Assembly (NCBI GenBank): GCA_943327015.2
Contig: CALPVM020000080.1
Location: forward strand, 1 to 8,731
Reading direction: 5' to 3'
DNA length: 8,731 nt
From: Akkermansia muciniphila
GTDB taxonomy: Bacteria; Pseudomonadota; Gammaproteobacteria; Burkholderiales; Burkholderiaceae_C
The translations under genes were made by a program, and so were the position numbers. The notes under the pieces are model-generated. The model had not been told where the DNA came from and did not search any database. It was given only the letters and a program-made list of their open reading frames with translations. Below, in pieces: positions 5,246 through 8,731 of the stretch; positions within the stretch are counted from its first letter, which is position 1; each line of letters opens with the position of its first letter.

Positions 5246-7636
5246 GTGGCTTTTAAAGTGCTTTATTCAGTTACGCGGCTTAACAGTTGCTCTTGGTTCA
5301 AAATTTTTCTGTTTTTTTGGTGTTGCATGGCGCTGCCCGGCACGACCATGGCTGCGCGTGCAGTTGTTACGCTCGATACGCCGGTTGCCTATTGCCTCAC
5401 TGAGTTGCAGCGCTGCAACCCCACAAGCCAGTTTGCCATGCAAGGCAAGCGCGCAGCCGATTTCAAAGACCTAGCAGGCGACCCCGACTACCCCGTAACC
5501 CTGGTGTTTAACATTCCGCAAGCAACTTCACCTCATGCCGATGGCATGCAGCAGATCATGGTGTCTGCAAGTTATACGCATTTTTGTTTTAGGTTTAATA
5601 CCGAGCATGGCACATCGGTGTGCGTTAACCAAAAAACCATGCGTATTCCGGTGCCGCCCGATGCCACGCAACTGTATGCCCATCAAATCGGATTTACCGA
5701 TATCCGGCTCGAGGTTCCGCGCATGATGGTCGGCACCGCCAAAGCATTGCAAGCAGAAACCCTGTTTGAGCGCGATGTCATTATGGTGCTGGTGGGCTGG
5801 TACGCCCTTATGGCCATAGGTGCCGCAGCGCAAATGCTGATTCGCTTTAACCGCGTTGCTGCCCTTTGCATGACGGTAGTAGCGCTGTCACTTTTATTCA
5901 GAACGCTGGCAGTCAGTATTTACGGGCATACCGGCCTTGCGGTGTTTAGTGTTGATATGAACCGGCGCATTGAGCTTTTATCCCTCGTCTTTATGTGCCT
6001 GTGCGGCACCGAGTTTTATGCGGCGTTCATCAGCCATCAACTTCTTAAATTTAGGCGTACTGTTCAGACGTTGTGTGTGCTGGTAGGAATTTCTGTTGTT
6101 TTAGTAGAAAGTAAAGAAGGCTGGTATGTCGTGCTGCGCTTGGTGCAGTTAACCAGCTTGATTTCTTTGGCGTGCATGGCATGGCAAGCCATACTCACCC
6201 AGTCCCTGCTTGATTTTCGCCGGCGCGTGGTGGTAATCACCGGCTTGAGTTTTTTAATGGGTGCTGGCCTCATAGACCTGTCTTTGGCCTTGATGTCCAA
6301 ACCCTTTATTGGCCACATTGGCTTGCTGCCATTCGGGTTTGCCATGGAATGCTTGTGCCAAATTATTTTGCTGGCCTTAACCAACGAAAAAGCCCAACTT
6401 AAAATTGCACAACAGCAACAACAACTGTTTGCAGCGCAATCTGCTCTGCTTGAAAGCACCCGTAACTCAGAAATGAAATTGCAACTCGAAGTGGCCGAGC
6501 GCACTGCCGAACTGCAAACCGCCATTGCACAATTGCAAACTGCACATCAAGAATCGGAACAAGCACGCAAACAAGCCGAAGTCTCCAAAATTTTTGCCGA
6601 AAAAAACGAGCAAATAACCTACCAAACGCTGGAAAAACTCCAACACACCCAAGCCCAGCTGATTCAGGCTGAAAAAAATGCCTCTTTAGGCTTGCTGGTG
6701 AGCAATGTGGCCCACGAAATCAACACCCCCATTGGTGCGGTTAAGTCGAGTGGAGAATTTATATCCGATGCGCTTGCCACCCTTTTGGCGCAAATGCCTC
6801 AATTAATGGATGTGCTGCAGGCAGAACCACGCCGCTTGTTTATGCAGCTTATTACACAGTGCAAAAACCAGACTCAGCCACTGAGTTCGCGCGAGGAACG
6901 TGCACTTACCAAACAGCTTGGCGCCAAATTGGCTGCTGCCAACGTAACAGATGCACCGCACATGGCCCGCCTGATGATGAAACTGCATGCCCACGAGATT
7001 GCACTAGACTACCTGCCCTTGTTTAACCACCCCCAAAGCGACTTTATTCTGTCGGCAGCAACCGGCATTGCCGACCTGATTAATGGCACCAACAACATCC
7101 GGTTTGCGGTAGAAAAAGTAAGCCGAATTGTGTTTGCGCTCAAATCGCTCTCCGGGCACGAGGTGGTAAGTGAAATGACGCATGCTCCGGTGCACGAGGG
7201 CATTGACAAGGTGCTGTTCGGCTTTCAGGGTCAAATGCACAGTGTGCAGCTGATTCGCACCTACCACCTGTGTGAGCCTCTGTATGCCGACCATATTGCA
7301 CTGCGACAGGTTTGGACGCATTTAATCATGAATGCCTTACAAGCGGTACAGCAAAATGGTCGGCTCGAGGTAGCATTGCGAACCGTAGATAAGCACATCG
7401 AAATCAAAGTTTCAGACAATGGCCCTGGCATGCCCGACGAGATACTGCATCGAATTTTTGACCCGTTTTTTACCACCCGCACCTCGGGCGAAGGTAGCGG
7501 AATGGGCTTGTCCATAGTAAAAAATATCATTGAAAAACACCAAGGCAGTATTGAAGTGCAAACCACCCTGGGGGAAGGCAGCACCTTTACCGTGTACTTA
7601 CCCTACGTACCTGCTGAAGTACCAGCGTCACATTAA
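5246..7636 (+). CDS. 7TMR-DISM-type sensor histidine kinase with enlarged dimerisation domain
   Basis: The 796-residue protein begins at a GTG; residues 14-36 act as a signal sequence. Residues about 37-172 form an extracytoplasmic sensor domain. Seven membrane helices follow at about 176-198, 204-227, 243-263, 273-290, 295-317, 328-350 and 357-377. A Gln-rich coiled coil runs from 380 to 480. The H box is VAHEINTPIG with phospho-acceptor H490. The ATPase domain has N696 (LIMNALQAV), D724 in VSDNGPGMP, the F box IFDPFFTT and the G2 box GEGSGMGLSIVKN, so catalysis looks intact. About 110 residues (505-612) separate the two dimerisation helices, far more than a normal HisKA loop. It should sense an external ligand and phosphorylate a response regulator, which is not in the window. 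The start is uncertain: no clear ribosome-binding site, and GTG at 5258 is an alternative. Confidence 0.88.
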   Translation: MAFKVLYSVTRLNSCSWFKIFLFFWCCMALPGTTMAARAVVTLDTPVAYCLTELQRCNPTSQFAMQGKRAADFKDLAGDPDYPVTLVFNIPQATSPHADGMQQIMVSASYTHFCFRFNTEHGTSVCVNQKTMRIPVPPDATQLYAHQIGFTDIRLEVPRMMVGTAKALQAETLFERDVIMVLVGWYALMAIGAAAQMLIRFNRVAALCMTVVALSLLFRTLAVSIYGHTGLAVFSVDMNRRIELLSLVFMCLCGTEFYAAFISHQLLKFRRTVQTLCVLVGISVVLVESKEGWYVVLRLVQLTSLISLACMAWQAILTQSLLDFRRRVVVITGLSFLMGAGLIDLSLALMSKPFIGHIGLLPFGFAMECLCQIILLALTNEKAQLKIAQQQQQLFAAQSALLESTRNSEMKLQLEVAERTAELQTAIAQLQTAHQESEQARKQAEVSKIFAEKNEQITYQTLEKLQHTQAQLIQAEKNASLGLLVSNVAHEINTPIGAVKSSGEFISDALATLLAQMPQLMDVLQAEPRRLFMQLITQCKNQTQPLSSREERALTKQLGAKLAAANVTDAPHMARLMMKLHAHEIALDYLPLFNHPQSDFILSAATGIADLINGTNNIRFAVEKVSRIVFALKSLSGHEVVSEMTHAPVHEGIDKVLFGFQGQMHSVQLIRTYHLCEPLYADHIALRQVWTHLIMNALQAVQQNGRLEVALRTVDKHIEIKVSDNGPGMPDEILHRIFDPFFTTRTSGEGSGMGLSIVKNIIEKHQGSIEVQTTLGEGSTFTVYLPYVPAEVPASH

Positions 7637-7638
7637 GC

Positions 7639-8731
7639 ATGATGCCCCACATGATCAATGCCCCGCTCCGGGTATTAATTATCGCTTTACTACATTTATG
7701 GCTGCTGTGCATAAGCACAGCAAAAGCCGATTCAGCAGAACCGAACTTCACACTGGTGCAACATGCCACCCTCATTAGCAAGGCAGGGGAACACAGCGTT
7801 GATTTACCCCACAGTTTGCTGCGGAATGAATTTAACCCTTCAGGCGACAGGGTGCGCTACCGCTTAAAACTGAATTTACCCGCTATACCTCAGCAACCCT
7901 TAGGTATTTATGTACGAAAGATGAGTTTGTCCGGCAACGTATACCTAAACGGCACACTACTGGGTGCATGTGAGAGCGGTGCACTAGAAAACATACGCTG
8001 TTTGCACAGCCCTTATCTGTTTACGCCGCCTATGTCCCTTTGGAGGGAGGGCAGCAACACGCTAGAGTTCGAAATTTATGCGTCCTCCCGCCAATTAAAT
8101 GGACTGTCTGTGGTGAAAGTTGGCGATGCAACCGCCCTTAGTAAGGACAACTACCAATGGCGAATGTGGTGGCAAGTCTATTTTGTACATGGTCTTACCT
8201 GGTTTGGTGTGTTGCTGGGTGTTTTATGTCTGGCAATTGCCATCATTTTGAGACGAGACTCCATGTACTTATGGCTTGGTTTGTCCAGCCTTATGTATGC
8301 ACTCAGCAACATCAACCTTATAGTTACCCACCCACTTATATCTATTGAGTGGTTTAACTGGCTTATTTTCTCTACCCGCATGACTGCGCTATCGCTTCTT
8401 TATGCAGCTGCACTATCTGCTTTTCCACAAGCATCCGTCTGGAGTAAGCGCCTAGCGGTGTTATTTACACTCATTTCACCCATTTTAATTTTGCTCAGCC
8501 AAAGCAACCGCTGGGTAGTACTTGGCTTGTATATACCTTTAATGCTGTCGTCGCCGGTTCTGCAGTTTTTTATGCTTAAGTGGATAAGACGAAACTATCA
8601 ACCTGTACAAATAATCACATTACTGATTACATCTTTATTGTTTTTTGTAGGAGTTGCCGACTGGCTACGACTAAGTGGTTCGACCACCTTGGAAGGGGTC
8701 TATTACATGACTTACGCTTTTGGCGTTATCC
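7639..8731 (+). CDS. Second 7TMR-DISM-type membrane sensor, 3' end outside window
   Basis: An open frame from tandem ATG codons at 7639 and 7642 continues without a stop to the window edge (364 codons). It begins 2 bp after the kinase stop, so the two genes are almost certainly co-transcribed and probably translationally coupled. Residues 1-30 are a signal peptide (VLIIALLHLWLLCISTAKA). Residues 31-178 are a beta-rich extracytoplasmic domain with a VYLNGTLLG motif, resembling the galactose-binding-like sensor domain of 7TMR-DISM proteins. Membrane helices lie at about 181-203, 209-229, 238-262, 272-288, 292-313 and 323-345, and a seventh begins near 351. The output domain is beyond the window; a histidine kinase or diguanylate cyclase is expected from the family, but this is inference. 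Confidence 0.78.
   Translation, partial: MMPHMINAPLRVLIIALLHLWLLCISTAKADSAEPNFTLVQHATLISKAGEHSVDLPHSLLRNEFNPSGDRVRYRLKLNLPAIPQQPLGIYVRKMSLSGNVYLNGTLLGACESGALENIRCLHSPYLFTPPMSLWREGSNTLEFEIYASSRQLNGLSVVKVGDATALSKDNYQWRMWWQVYFVHGLTWFGVLLGVLCLAIAIILRRDSMYLWLGLSSLMYALSNINLIVTHPLISIEWFNWLIFSTRMTALSLLYAAALSAFPQASVWSKRLAVLFTLISPILILLSQSNRWVVLGLYIPLMLSSPVLQFFMLKWIRRNYQPVQIITLLITSLLFFVGVADWLRLSGSTTLEGVYYMTYAFGVI

Noticed and set aside
6064..6525. Minus-strand open frame of 153 residues inside the kinase gene
   Set aside because: It is antisense to a clearly coding, motif-rich kinase and has a low-complexity Cys/Ser composition typical of a reversed Gln-rich coiled coil.

Overview
Organism and overall character. 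The window looks like the chromosome of a Gram-negative proteobacterium, most likely a betaproteobacterium (Burkholderiales-like). This rests on the gene order (oligopeptidase A end, then a secreted DUF4124/glutaredoxin protein, then an HD-GYP protein) and on the style of the large 7TM sensor kinases. The taxonomic call is inference from protein style, not a database match.

Layout. Positions 1-2338 are a compact plus-strand run: the 3' end of an M3 oligopeptidase (prlC-type), a periplasmic glutaredoxin-like protein, and an HD-GYP-like signalling protein, with gaps of 14 and 4 bp. Positions 2346-5107 are an accessory island. It is marked by several copies of a short repeat (core GGTCAGATTC, fullest copy 2791-2815). 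The island carries a plus-strand Fic-fold regulator with a degenerate active site, and a minus-strand TumE-like toxin / HTH antitoxin pair that converges on it and overlaps its 3' end by 41 bp. On either side lie minus-strand remnants of an orphan beta-rich ORF (2434-2790 and 4954-5088). Positions 5246-8731 return to a plus-strand signalling operon: a complete 7TMR-DISM-type sensor histidine kinase, followed 2 bp later by a second, different 7TMR-DISM-type sensor that runs off the window.

How the parts fit. The HD-GYP-like protein and the two 7TM sensors point to a signalling neighbourhood into which an accessory toxin-antitoxin/Fic block has been inserted. The two orphan fragments sit in the same reading phase. 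Joining them at a GAA codon present on both sides (4954-4956 and 2779-2781) gives one continuous minus-strand reading frame. This suggests the Fic plus toxin-antitoxin block (about 2782-4953) landed inside an older repeat-bracketed ORF, bringing one repeat copy with it. A consequence is that the toxin begins at a TTG only 2 nt inside the proposed junction, with no native upstream region. No rRNA, tRNA, CRISPR array or transposase gene was seen.
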